Of a stretch of DNA of 64,000 nt, positions 51,401 through 59,297 are shown piece after piece. The DNA is from Agreia sp. PsM10 (GTDB lineage Bacteria > Actinomycetota > Actinomycetes > Actinomycetales > Microbacteriaceae). The notes under the pieces were generated by a model that did no database searches, was not told the DNA's origin, and worked only from the letters and a program-made list of their open reading frames with translations. The stretch covers positions 62,001 through 126,000 of the forward strand of contig NZ_JARUXC010000006.1 in NCBI RefSeq assembly GCF_030433855.1, given 5' to 3'. Position 1 is the first letter of the stretch. The number at the start of each line of letters is the position of its first letter. The position numbers and the translations under genes are program-made.

Positions 51401-54400
51401 GCGCGGTCACGGTGACGCGGCCGCGGTCGATCTCGCCGGTGACGCCCTCGGGCACCTCGAGGCCGTTCTCACGGATGGCGATCGGGTCGCCGTCGGGGTC
51501 GGAATCGTTCGCGAGAACGTCGACCGCGACGGTGCGTCCAGGACGCACCGAGACCGTGTCCTTCACCGCGTAGGGTCGCTGGTTCGCGCTCGACGAGGGA
51601 ACGATTCCCACAAGCACGGTGGCCGAGGCCTCGGCTCCCTTGCGGTCGCGCACGGTGTAGGTGAACACGTCTGTTCCGACGGACGTCGGGTAGGCCTCGT
51701 ACTGCAGCCACGACTGCCCGACCTCGGTGATTCGGCCCTTGCTGGGGGCGTCGCCCTGACCGACGAGCTGCACGGAGTCGCCATCGGGATCGATGCCGTC
51801 GAGCGGAATCGGGATGCGTACGGTCGTGCCCTCGAGAGCCCTCACCGTGACGTCGCGCGGGCGGGGCGGCGAGTTGGCTCCCTCGTCGTTGCCCACGATC
51901 TGGATGGTCACGTAGCCGGCGTCGCGCTGGCCCTGACTGTCGACGACCTCGTAGGTGGCGTAGACGGTCTTGGCCACCGGCCCGGCCTTGAAGCGCAGCG
52001 TGTCCTGCGCCACGAACATGTCGCCGTCGGCGGGGTCGACGAAAGGCTCGATGAGCTGCGGCGCGAGCGTGATGGTGTCGCCGTTGGGGTGGTAGTCGTT
52101 GTCGAGCACCGGGATGGTCGCCACATCGCCCGCGCGGACCGTGACGGTGTCGTCGACGGCCACGGGAGGCAGGAGCCTGTCGGGCGCGGGGATGGGGATG
52201 ACGAAGACCTCGCCCTGGGCCGACTTCACCCCGTTCGTCACCGTGTAGGTGATGCTCGCCGGTTCGGAGATGCCCGTGTCGGTGATGCGCAGAACCTGGT
52301 GCTCGAGAACCTCGACGCTCACTCCGAGCCCCTCGGGCACCTGCACGGACTGCACCGCGAGGATGCCGCCGACGGGGTCGAAGTCGTTCGCGAGAACGTC
52401 GGTGAGAACCGAGCGCCCCTTGGTGAGCAGGGCCACGTCTCGAACCGCGATCGGCGGATCTTCGCTGGAGGTCTCACCGACGACCGTGATGCGCACGATT
52501 CCGGGAGCCGTCTTGGGCCCGTCTGTCACGAGGTACTGAACGTAGTAGTCGCCGGGCGCGGCCGCAGTGAAGTCGAATGTTCCGGTCGTGTAGTCGGGCG
52601 CGATCTCGCCGCCCGGAACCGGATTGACCTTCGCGAGGCGCAGTGGCGCGCCGCTGGGGGAGTAGTCGTTCGACATCGGCGAGATGGTGACCTGCTGGCC
52701 GGCCCGGGTCACGACGTGGTCGGCGTTGGTGACGGGAACGAGCGTTCCCGACTCGCGCACCTCGAAGGCCACGGTGCCCTCGGTGTCGGTCACGCCGTCG
52801 GAGACCACGACCGTGACGGTCTTGCGGCCCGGATCGGGATCGAGCGCGGTGAACGTGAGCTCTCCGTCGGCCCGGAACTGGATCTGGTTCGCCCCATCGG
52901 CGGTCGCCGAGCGCACGAACATGTCGTCGCCGTCGGGGTCGATCCAGTCGGGCAGGAGGTTGTAGCTCACGGTCGACCCGACCTCGGAGAGCACCTTCGG
53001 AACACGCTTCTGCACCGGCGCCTCGTTGGTGCCGGGAGCCTTGACGGTCAGCGTCACCGTCGCATCCGCCGTGCCGCCGCGGCCGTCGTCGGCCGTATAG
53101 GTGAACGTGCCGGTTCCGGTTGCGTCGGGGTCGACGATGACCTGCATGGCCACGCCCCCGAGAATGGGCTGCACCTCGCCGATCGAGGGCTGCGAGCCCT
53201 TCAGCGTGGCGGTGAGCACGTCGCCGTCGGGGTCGGAGTCGTTGTCGAGCACGGGCAGCACGACGGTGCGGCCGGCCCGCACGCCGAGCTGGTCGTCTTC
53301 GGCGATCGGCGGAGTGTTCTCGTCGCTGCGCTCGGGCAGGATGACCTGCAGCTCCTCTTCGGTGCTGTCGTCTTCCTCTTCGGTCTGGTTCTCGTCCGGC
53401 GGGGGAACGATGTCGTCCCAGTTCTCGACCTTCTTCATGTCCTGGTTCACGAGCCAGACGGCGCCCGAGGTCAGGTCGTTGAGAACGACGACGTTGCGGT
53501 TCACGCGGAAGACGAGCTGGGCCTGAGCCGTGAGACCGTCGATCGTGGTCTGCACGTCTTTGTCGTCGCCGGTGCAATCACGCAGGTAGGCGTTCGAGAT
53601 GGCCCAGGCGGCGTAGGCGCATCCGGCGAGGTAGACGGGGGCGGCGGGCTTGCCCGGCTTTCCGGCCGACGTCGCGGTGGCCGCGCCGCCGTCGAGGGGC
53701 TGGCGGATGAGCGAGGTATCGGTGCTGATGAGCACGGCGTCGGACTCGGGGCCGGTCTCCTGCAGCACGCCGCCGGTCGAGTCGGCGACCTCGACCTTCT
53801 TGCCGCCCGGCAGGTAGGCGATGCCGTTGGCCGAGTCGAAGACCACGGCCTGGTCGCCGACGGTCGTCATCGTCAGCGCGGCGTCGTCCTCGGTCTCGGG
53901 GAATCCGTCGGTGACGGGTTCGAGCGGCACGCCGTTTTCGTCGAGCGCGATGGTGACCATCTCGCCAGACGCCGGCGACAGTGCGTGAACCCCGCCATCG
54001 ACATCCACCGTGGCGGCCGCGCCGGAGCCGAGGGCGAGCTGCGGCTTCTCGGGGTCGGGGAGGAAGTTGGCCACGTCGCTGGCGCGGGTGGTGAAGAGGT
54101 CGCCGGTCTTGTCGTCGACGACGGCGAGCGTGTCGCCGCCCATGGTGACGGATGACTCGGCCGGGAGGGCCACGGCATTGCCCAGCGTCACCGACACGGG
54201 GTCGATGGGCGCCAGCGATCCGGTCGCGTTGTCGACCGTGATGACGGTCTCGTCGTGCTGCAGGATGTCGAAGTCGCTCGACGCCATCTTCAGGCCGCCG
54301 TCGAGCAGCTGGGCCTGGTAGTTGAGGTGGCCCACGAGAAGGCCGGAGGGCTTCGTGACCCAGACCCCGCCGTCGTTGAGCTCGACATCGGCGGTGGTGA

Positions 54401-54509
54401 CTCCCTGATACAGGAACGCCATGGTGGTGACCGCGAGCGAGAAGACCGTGACGGTCGCCACCGACGCAGCAGTCGCCTTGCGGCGGCGCAGTGCCTCGAA
54501 CAGCCTCAC
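48441..54509 (-). CDS. Giant membrane-anchored cadherin-like/FN3 repeat protein (2022 aa)
   Basis: The first gene of the type VII-like unit. An N-terminal membrane helix (about 15-35, after a basic RRRK stretch, with no obvious cleavage site) is followed by a beta-rich, possibly propeller-like region (about 45-370), about eleven tandem cadherin/Big-like repeats of roughly 95 residues (about 400-1465) marked by VLDNDSDPDGD-type calcium-binding motifs, five fibronectin type III domains (about 1466-1885) and a C-terminal region with a Cys pair (GYPNCGDPSC) ending at the last residue. There is no LPxTG motif, so anchoring is by the N-terminus with the repeats outside. The start is GTG 54509. An 18-bp palindrome shared with the WXG100 promoter lies 109 bp upstream. 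It could be a long adhesin or a structural part of an export apparatus. Confidence 0.9.
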   Translation of the reverse strand: MRLFEALRRRKATAASVATVTVFSLAVTTMAFLYQGVTTADVELNDGGVWVTKPSGLLVGHLNYQAQLLDGGLKMASSDFDILQHDETVITVDNATGSLAPIDPVSVTLGNAVALPAESSVTMGGDTLAVVDDKTGDLFTTRASDVANFLPDPEKPQLALGSGAAATVDVDGGVHALSPASGEMVTIALDENGVPLEPVTDGFPETEDDAALTMTTVGDQAVVFDSANGIAYLPGGKKVEVADSTGGVLQETGPESDAVLISTDTSLIRQPLDGGAATATSAGKPGKPAAPVYLAGCAYAAWAISNAYLRDCTGDDKDVQTTIDGLTAQAQLVFRVNRNVVVLNDLTSGAVWLVNQDMKKVENWDDIVPPPDENQTEEEDDSTEEELQVILPERSDENTPPIAEDDQLGVRAGRTVVLPVLDNDSDPDGDVLTATLKGSQPSIGEVQPILGGVAMQVIVDPDATGTGTFTYTADDGRGGTADATVTLTVKAPGTNEAPVQKRVPKVLSEVGSTVSYNLLPDWIDPDGDDMFVRSATADGANQIQFRADGELTFTALDPDPGRKTVTVVVSDGVTDTEGTVAFEVRESGTLVPVTNADHVVTRAGQQVTISPMSNDYSPSGAPLRLAKVNPVPGGEIAPDYTTGTFDFTAAAPGDYYVQYLVTDGPKTAPGIVRITVVGETSSEDPPIAVRDVALLTKGRSVLTDVLANDFDPVGGILAVQSVQVPEGLGVSVEVLEHQVLRITDTGISEPASITYTVTNGVKSAQGEVFVIPIPAPDRLLPPVAVDDTVTVRAGDVATIPVLDNDYHPNGDTITLAPQLIEPFVDPADGDMFVAQDTLRFKAGPVAKTVYATYEVVDSQGQRDAGYVTIQIVGNDEGANSPPRPRDVTVRALEGTTVRIPIPLDGIDPDGDSVQLVGQGDAPSKGRITEVGQSWLQYEAYPTSVGTDVFTYTVRDRKGAEASATVLVGIVPSSSANQRPYAVKDTVSVRPGRTVAVDVLANDSDPDGDPIAIRENGLEVPEGVTGEIDRGRVTVTAPKTPGDYPVQYTIVDQYGATAVGQLLVSVSPDAPLQAPIARDDLVLVADVVGRTTTDVDVKKNDDDPDGTIDALDVSVTSGTATVRGNGELRIPLTPESQIITYTVTDVDGQKASAFVFVPGLEGAHPALKAGTKPIVVNSGETISVPLSDYVVTGNGEAARITQADKVAVSHGNGSNLVTDATTLSYTSAEGYYGPDALSFEVTDGTGPDDPEGKKSILVIPITVVSTTNVSPTMSGGAVNVEPGGDEVELNLRTLSRDPDEGDLKKLKFTVVGSTAQGITASVVDDQTLKVKAAGNAAKGDSPIQIEVTDGQSKPGTGTVTVTVLTSTRPLPSATDDVVPQANQGETRSIDVLSNDFNPYPENPLSIIEAVVETGDGAASPDGSQVSVTPAADFVGTMVVRYRIADSTGDPARQADGRIRLTVQGKPDAPATPSVTSIQDRTVVLSWTPPVNNGSPITTYTVTSPQGYSKQCASTTCTLDGLTNDVEYTFTVTATNGVGESDPSPSSAVARPDARPDRPAPPTLVFGDKSLTVNWVTPSTPGSAVTSYNLEISPAPARGAIQKTGVTGNSVVWEGLENGVAYQVRVQAVNRAPDPSDWSTYSATEVPAGKPDAPGAPSTTRADSVGTQSQLTVSWNAPASNGDAISSYNLTQSGGGVPSRTIAVSGGQTTQTVTVGVSETDYTFSVTAVNKAGEGAPSAPSSPRRAVNKPDAPTITSATEGDNTITVNYSPGALNGAKASEVSYQYRLNGGAWSALAGTGSDTVSAANNGTYSIEVHALTSADGANYTSDPSNAVGNLKPYGAPNAPTVSASGDGTGVTLSWSRPAENGRPFTMWITVDGVERQVNDSGSQRIDGYSQTHTISARIQDSVGGTSAAGEKSARSGDEPPKNAKVSISRGDSRVGYPNCGDPSCSLIRVTVSEGAPNATYTARVFVKGKYEDTITINTNGSGNGTGQTNFYWGYPGEEVRAEMTGPRNPNNPSMSW

Positions 54510-54617
54510 ACGGTCCTCATCTTCACGTCGGTCGAGTCATTTATGAACGTCGCGCACCCCAACAACTGGGCACGGGGGCACCGGGACATTCAAACACGGG
54601 GACACCACCGAGAGTAA

Positions 54618-54635
54618 ATGGGGAGAACTCCCCAT
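54618..54635. promoter_or_regulatory. 18-bp palindrome upstream of the giant repeat gene (copy 2)
   Basis: Identical at all 18 bases to 33008-33025 and placed 109 bp upstream of the start codon (104 bp for the other copy). A C4-N6-G4 repeat (54640-54653) is centred 20 bp away. The stretch to the start also has two near-direct repeats, CACGGGGGCACC (54571-54582) and CACGGGGACACC (54595-54606). No U-run follows, which argues against a terminator for the upstream reductase gene. Confidence 0.75.
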
Positions 54636-54644
54636 GTCACCCCA

Positions 54645-55619
54645 CTACTGGGGGACGACGGTGATGGGGGCGACGACGAGTCGATCGCTCACGGCGCGTG
54701 AGACGCACGGCATCACGAAGTGCGCACGCTCGCTCTCGGTGAGCACGACGTCGCGATGATCGGCCTCGCCCTCGACGAGACTCAGCCGACAGGTTCCGCA
54801 CGTTCCACTGCCGCACGAGCTGTCGACGTCGATGCCCGCGCCCTCGAGAGCCGCCAGCATCGTCTGGTCGCTCGTCACGGGGATGCGGGCTCCCGTGGGC
54901 TGCCAGTCCACCTCGAACGGCAGGCTGATCTCGCCGAACGCGGAGACTCCGGCGAAGTCCTCCATATGCACCCGGCTCGGGCGCCAGTGCATCGTGAGCG
55001 CGCGGAGTTCGTTCTGCAACGGCTCGGGTCCGCACACGTAGAGGTGGCGCTCCCCGGGCGCCTCGAGCAGCGGCCACCAGTCGAAGGCGCCGTGGATCGT
55101 GCGGTGGTGCAGGGTCATCGAGTCGGCTCCCGCGCCGGTCAGCTCGGCGATCTCCTCGATCTCCTCCAGATACGGCGTCTCGTCGCGCGAGCGACTCAGG
55201 TAGACGAGCCTGACGTCCGCGACCCCGCGACGGAGCAGCTCGACCAGCATGGCCCGGATCGGAGTTATGCCGATGCCTGCCGCCACCAGCAGGTACGACG
55301 GGGCCTCGACCAGTTCGAAGGCGTTGCGCGCGGCGGAGATCACGAGCTCGTCGCCGTCGTGCACCTCGTCGACCATGCTGCGCGAGCCGCCGCGACCGTT
55401 CTCGTCGCGACGCACCGCGATCACCCGGCGGCTGCGGTCGCTCACATCCGAGGTGAGCGAGTAGCTGCGGGCCTCGCCCGAGGGCGTGTGCACCGTGATG
55501 TGCGAGCCCGGCCCGGCCGGTTCGAATAGCGCGCCGTCTGCGCGACGCAACTCGAACTCGCACACGTCGGCCGTGAGCATCCGGCGGGCTGAGACGACGA
55601 CCGTCTCGTCGTCGCTCAC
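54645..55619 (-). CDS. PDR/VanB-type ferredoxin-linked oxidoreductase
   Basis: A 324-residue electron-transfer protein: flavin-binding domain (about 1-100; RSYSLTS), NAD-binding domain (about 105-215; LLVAAGIGITPIRAM, YVCGPEPLQ) and a C-terminal plant-type [2Fe-2S] ferredoxin domain with Cys 269, 274, 277 and 305 (CGSGTCGTC). This is the phthalate dioxygenase reductase layout, passing NAD(P)H electrons to a partner enzyme. Its start overlaps the MOSC gene stop by four bases, so the MOSC protein is the likely partner rather than a Rieske oxygenase. Confidence 0.92.
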   Translation of the reverse strand: MSDDETVVVSARRMLTADVCEFELRRADGALFEPAGPGSHITVHTPSGEARSYSLTSDVSDRSRRVIAVRRDENGRGGSRSMVDEVHDGDELVISAARNAFELVEAPSYLLVAAGIGITPIRAMLVELLRRGVADVRLVYLSRSRDETPYLEEIEEIAELTGAGADSMTLHHRTIHGAFDWWPLLEAPGERHLYVCGPEPLQNELRALTMHWRPSRVHMEDFAGVSAFGEISLPFEVDWQPTGARIPVTSDQTMLAALEGAGIDVDSSCGSGTCGTCRLSLVEGEADHRDVVLTESERAHFVMPCVSRAVSDRLVVAPITVVPQ

Positions 55620-56425
55620 GCCGCCTCCTCGTCGCTCACCGAGACCGTGTCGCCGACGACGAGCTCGCCACCCGAGAGCACCTCGGCGAACACGCCCATG
55701 ATCTCGTGGCCGTAGTTCTCGTGCAGCAGCCGAACGACGGGCACGTCGCGGCGGGCGGTCGTGGGGTCGACCTCGGTGGCGGCGCAGCGCTCGGTCTCCT
55801 CGACGACTCGAACGGACGCGCCGCCGGAGCCACCGGAGCCGCCGAGCCGCAGCTCACGGCCGATCCACTGCCGCTCGGCCCACGGCTCAAGACCCTCGAG
55901 ATAGACGTTGGCTCGAAAGCGCAGGGGGTCGAGCTCGCGCCCGATCCTCTGCTCGAGGTCGCGGATGGATGCGCGGTTGATGAGCGAGATCGTGTTCATC
56001 ATGCGCGGGCCGTCGTTCGCGTTGTCGGTGAAGTTGTAGCCGGGCTGTTCGGCCAGCACGGGCCGCACGTCGTCGGGCAGGTCGGCCACGCGGGCGTACA
56101 GCTCGACGAACTCGGCCCGCCCTTCGGTCGTGTCGAAGTCGGCCTCGAGCACCGGATGCCCCTGCACCGTCACGCGCATCGTGCGGTTCTCGGGGTCGTA
56201 ACTCGCGGCGAGGCCCGCCAGCCGCTCGGTGTTGAGCAGCACGAAGTACTCGCGCTTCGACAGGGGAACGAAGTTCTGTGCGTCGTAGGCGCCCGACGGC
56301 TTCGCCAGGGCGAACAGGCGGTCGGCCGGGAACGCCCGGCCCGCCTCGAGGGCGACCCGCTCGAGGCGCTCGGGAGTGAGCCCCTTGACCGGGTAGCGGT
56401 AGAGCGAGTCGATGGTGCCGTGCAT
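55616..56425 (-). CDS. MOSC-domain molybdenum protein (YcbX/mARC-like)
   Basis: A 269-residue protein with an N-terminal MOSC_N beta-barrel (LYRYPVKGLTPERLERVALE) and a MOSC domain with the cofactor-ligand Cys214 in ERCAATEVDP, the pattern of mARC/YcbX enzymes that reduce N-hydroxylated compounds with a sulfo-type molybdenum cofactor. ATG 56425 fits the start of the fold. E. coli YcbX fuses MOSC with a ferredoxin; here the [2Fe-2S] reductase is encoded by the overlapping next gene, supporting a two-component version. Confidence 0.88.
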   Translation of the reverse strand: MHGTIDSLYRYPVKGLTPERLERVALEAGRAFPADRLFALAKPSGAYDAQNFVPLSKREYFVLLNTERLAGLAASYDPENRTMRVTVQGHPVLEADFDTTEGRAEFVELYARVADLPDDVRPVLAEQPGYNFTDNANDGPRMMNTISLINRASIRDLEQRIGRELDPLRFRANVYLEGLEPWAERQWIGRELRLGGSGGSGGASVRVVEETERCAATEVDPTTARRDVPVVRLLHENYGHEIMGVFAEVLSGGELVVGDTVSVSDEEAA

Positions 56426-56445
56426 GCCTCGAGAGTACTGCTCGC

Positions 56446-58020
56446 CTATTTGTTGGACTGCAGCTCGACGAGCAGCTCGGGGCCGCGCCGGTCGAGGATC
56501 GATCCGCCCCAGCGCACTCCGATCACGAGCATGACGGTGCCCAGAACCAGAGACACGATCAGGGCGAGCCAGCCGTAGATCGCCTCGCCCGTGACGAAGC
56601 CGACGACGGCCAGAACCGACTCGGGAAGCACGAGAACGATGAGGCCGCCCCACGTGGCGAAGGTCGAGAGGGTCAGCATGAAGCCTCCGCCGGGCCGCGC
56701 CTTGAAGGGGCTCTCGCCCGGCGCCGGAACGGGGAACACGAACCGACCCGAGATCACCGATGACAGCGCGAAGCCCGAGAGCAGAAGGCCGAACACCATG
56801 CCCAGCAGGCCGGGCAGCACCTGCCACGAGTTCGTGAACCACACCGACGCGACCGTCAGCAGCACCGAGACGGGAACGGCGAAGGCGCCGAGGGCGACCA
56901 CGCGACCGAGGCGGTCGTCGCGGCCGGAGACTCCCGTCGACAGGTGCAGCGCGAAGGCCGTGTTGTCGTACGAGACATCGGTGAAGATCGACAGCGCCAG
57001 CAGCAGGGCGACGATCGGCCCGAGCGCGTTGAGCACGCCCTGGCTGCCCATGTTGCCCGAGTACACGAACAGCAGCACGGGCACCAGCGGGATGACGATG
57101 AGCGACTGCGCATAGCGCGGATCGCGCAGCCAGTACGTGAGCGCCCGCGCGGCGACGGCGCCCCACGGCGTGGCCGGGAACAGACCGAAGAGACCGAGCT
57201 TGCGGGTTCCGTTCTTCGTGGGCGACGACGCACGGGCCGGGTTCTCGAGGGCATGCCGCAGGCTCGACCTCCATACGAGGGTCAGGATGGCGAGGGTCGC
57301 GAGACCGATGGCGAATCCGGCCGCGGCCCGGCCGGCATTCCCCTCGACGATGTAGCCGGGAACCGACCAGATCGCGCCGAGCGGCGTCCACGCGACGATG
57401 TCCGCGATGCCGGGGAGGGCATCCAGAGACCCGCGCAGCAGCGCGGTGAGGCCGATCATGATCGGGCCGAGAAGGACCAAGGGGATGAAGATCAGGATTC
57501 CCTTGGCCTCGCGGAAGCGGCGGCCCGAGCCGAGGCCCGTACTCAGGGCGGTGACGGCCCGCGAGCCGACGACGCACGTGAACACACCGACCACGGCGCA
57601 CACGACTGCCGCCAGGGCGGCGAGCGGATGCGCCCACCACGTCACGGCCGTCGAGAGCGCGGCGATCGAGGTGACGATTCCGGGAACGCCGAGGACACCG
57701 CTGACGGCGAGGGCGAGCACGAGCTTGTTCAGGGGGATGGGGAAGATGGCGAGGCGCGAGGGTTCGACCGTCTGGTCGGTTCCGGGGCCGATGAGGGGCA
57801 GCACGATCCAGCCGAGGATCGTGACGGCACCGGCCAGCACCGTGATGGTGCGCGCCAGCTCGGTGGGAGCGAGACTCAGGGCGCTGAGCCCGATGACCGC
57901 GCCGAAGAGCACACCGATTCCGTAGAGCGCGCCGATCACCACGGCGACGATCTGCCAGGGCTTTCCCTTCAGGCTGTTCGCGAGAATGAGAAAGCGCAGT
58001 TTTACGAGAGTCGCAACCAT
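56446..58020 (-). CDS. ABC-2 type exporter, membrane subunit
   Basis: A 524-residue membrane protein with about twelve helices and a short cytosolic segment (ENPARASSPTKNGTRKLG), typical of large ABC-2 permeases. ATG 58020 is supported by AGGAGAGG upstream and lies 19 bp inside the end of the ATPase gene. Partner of the ABC ATPase. Substrate unknown. Confidence 0.85.
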   Translation of the reverse strand: MVATLVKLRFLILANSLKGKPWQIVAVVIGALYGIGVLFGAVIGLSALSLAPTELARTITVLAGAVTILGWIVLPLIGPGTDQTVEPSRLAIFPIPLNKLVLALAVSGVLGVPGIVTSIAALSTAVTWWAHPLAALAAVVCAVVGVFTCVVGSRAVTALSTGLGSGRRFREAKGILIFIPLVLLGPIMIGLTALLRGSLDALPGIADIVAWTPLGAIWSVPGYIVEGNAGRAAAGFAIGLATLAILTLVWRSSLRHALENPARASSPTKNGTRKLGLFGLFPATPWGAVAARALTYWLRDPRYAQSLIVIPLVPVLLFVYSGNMGSQGVLNALGPIVALLLALSIFTDVSYDNTAFALHLSTGVSGRDDRLGRVVALGAFAVPVSVLLTVASVWFTNSWQVLPGLLGMVFGLLLSGFALSSVISGRFVFPVPAPGESPFKARPGGGFMLTLSTFATWGGLIVLVLPESVLAVVGFVTGEAIYGWLALIVSLVLGTVMLVIGVRWGGSILDRRGPELLVELQSNK

Positions 58021-58880
58021 TCCGGTCCCTCTCCTGTGCGGCGTCCTCCGACGAGGTCGACGAAACGGTCTTCGAGCGTGGAGCCCTGGCGCACCTCTTC
58101 TGTGGTGCCCGCGGCGAGCACGCGGCCCTGGGCGATCACGGCGACGTGGTCGCACATGCGCTGCACCAGGTCCATGGCGTGGCTCGACACGATCACGGTT
58201 CCTCCCGACTTCACGAAGCCGTCGAGGATGTCGCGGATGTTCGCGGCAGACACGGGGTCGACCGACTCAAACGGCTCGTCGAGCACGAGCAGGCTCGGGG
58301 CGTGCACGAGGGCGCAGGCCAGGGCGATCTTCTTGGTCATGCCGGCCGAGTAGTCGACCACGAGGGTGCCGCCGGCCGACTCGAGGTCGAGCAGGTTGAG
58401 CAGGTCGTTGGTGCGCTCGGCCACGGTCGCGCGGTCCATGCCGCTGAGCAGGCCGGCGTAGGTCACGAGCTGCGTTCCGGTGAGGCGGTCGAAGAGCCGC
58501 ACGCCGTCGGAGAGCACGCCGACCAGGCGCTTCGCCTTCAGCAGGTCGTGCCACACGCTCACCCCGTGGATGGCGATGTCTCCCGCATCGGGTCTCATGA
58601 GGCCCGTCGCCATCGAGAGCGTGGTGGTCTTCCCCGCTCCGTTGGGGCCGACGAGGCCGTAGAACGAGCCCGACGGCACGGTCAGTGACAGGTTGTCGAC
58701 GGCGACCTTTGCGCCGAACCGCTTCGTGAGTCCCCGGATCTCGAGGGCCGGGCCATGGGCATCCCGAACCGGGGGGAGGACCTGGGCGGGATCGGCCTGC
58801 GAGGGAGCGGCCTGTGCTGGAGCGGCCTGTGCTGGAGCGGCCTGTGCTGGGTCGGTGTGTGCTGGGTCTGTCAGAGACAT
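58002..58880 (-). CDS. ABC-2 type exporter, ATPase subunit
   Basis: A 292-residue single ABC ATPase of the drug/lipid exporter type: Walker A GPNGAGKTT, signature DYSAGMTKKIALA (a divergent LSGGQ), Walker B LLVLDEPFESVDP, and H-loop SSHAMDLV. The first 35 residues are a disordered Ala/Pro/Gln stretch coded by a 15-bp tandem repeat. ATG 58880 begins MSLTDPAHTD. It overlaps the permease gene by 19 bp. Confidence 0.88.
   Translation of the reverse strand: MSLTDPAHTDPAQAAPAQAAPAQAAPSQADPAQVLPPVRDAHGPALEIRGLTKRFGAKVAVDNLSLTVPSGSFYGLVGPNGAGKTTTLSMATGLMRPDAGDIAIHGVSVWHDLLKAKRLVGVLSDGVRLFDRLTGTQLVTYAGLLSGMDRATVAERTNDLLNLLDLESAGGTLVVDYSAGMTKKIALACALVHAPSLLVLDEPFESVDPVSAANIRDILDGFVKSGGTVIVSSHAMDLVQRMCDHVAVIAQGRVLAAGTTEEVRQGSTLEDRFVDLVGGRRTGEGPEWLRLS
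58804..58848 (-). repeat. 15-bp tandem repeat in the ABC ATPase N-terminus
   Basis: Three perfect copies of GGAGCGGCCTGTGCT, followed by degenerate ones, code AQAAP repeats. The unit is in frame, so copy number can change without loss of function. Confidence 0.85.
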
Positions 58881-59297
58881 GGCGCCTGCTTTCCGTCTTG
58901 CGATGGACAATCGAGCCGCAGTGCTGCGAGCCCGGCTCGTGGATTCAACCCTAGGGGGAGGCCTCCGACACCCGCATCCCCCTCGCGGGGGACATGCGCG
59001 CGCCGTCAGCTGCCTCCGGGTCCCGCTCCCTGAGCCAGTCGAAGGGCCCGCCCGGTCTACCTGCACCACTTCTGCGCTGGTCGAGCAGGTCGCCCGCCCA
59101 GCCCTCGCGCCGGTCAAGCAGTCCGCTCGCAGCCGTATCGAGACCCGTTCCCTGAGCTTGTCGAAGGGCACCCATCCAGTCCGCGTCCACTCCTCCACAA
59201 CCCACCCCTCACCACACTTATCCACAGCCCTTTCCCCTGATCAAGCATCAAATGCTCGCATCGACCCAGTGTCGGTGGTCACTGTTTGACTTGCCCC
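58881..59297. other. 417-bp intergenic region with REP-like repeats and one DnaA-box sequence
   Basis: No gene is apparent. It holds a degraded 19-bp repeat (59028-59046), CGTATCGAGA (59134-59143), an exact inverted copy of the 24625 repeat (59150-59168), the perfect DnaA-box sequence TTATCCACA (59218-59226) and a small palindrome AGCATCAAATGCT (59244-59256). It precedes the DUF222-HNH gene. Confidence 0.7.
59150..59168. repeat. REP-like 19-bp repeat, copy B
   Basis: CCCTGAGCTTGTCGAAGGG is the exact reverse complement of the copy at 24625-24643; a related copy with two changes is at 59028-59046. Confidence 0.75.

Noticed and set aside
50883-54155. Long open frame on the plus strand antisense to the giant repeat gene, rich in Gly/Arg/Asp/His.
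   Set aside because: Composition is that of a GC-rich shadow frame; the minus-strand frame has clear repeats, domains and overlaps with neighbours. The same applies to long antisense frames at 123-3956 and 10197-12458.
59218-59226. Perfect DnaA-box sequence as a replication origin.
   Set aside because: Only one box, no AT-rich unwinding region and no dnaA/dnaN/parAB genes; a single box occurs by chance or in promoters.
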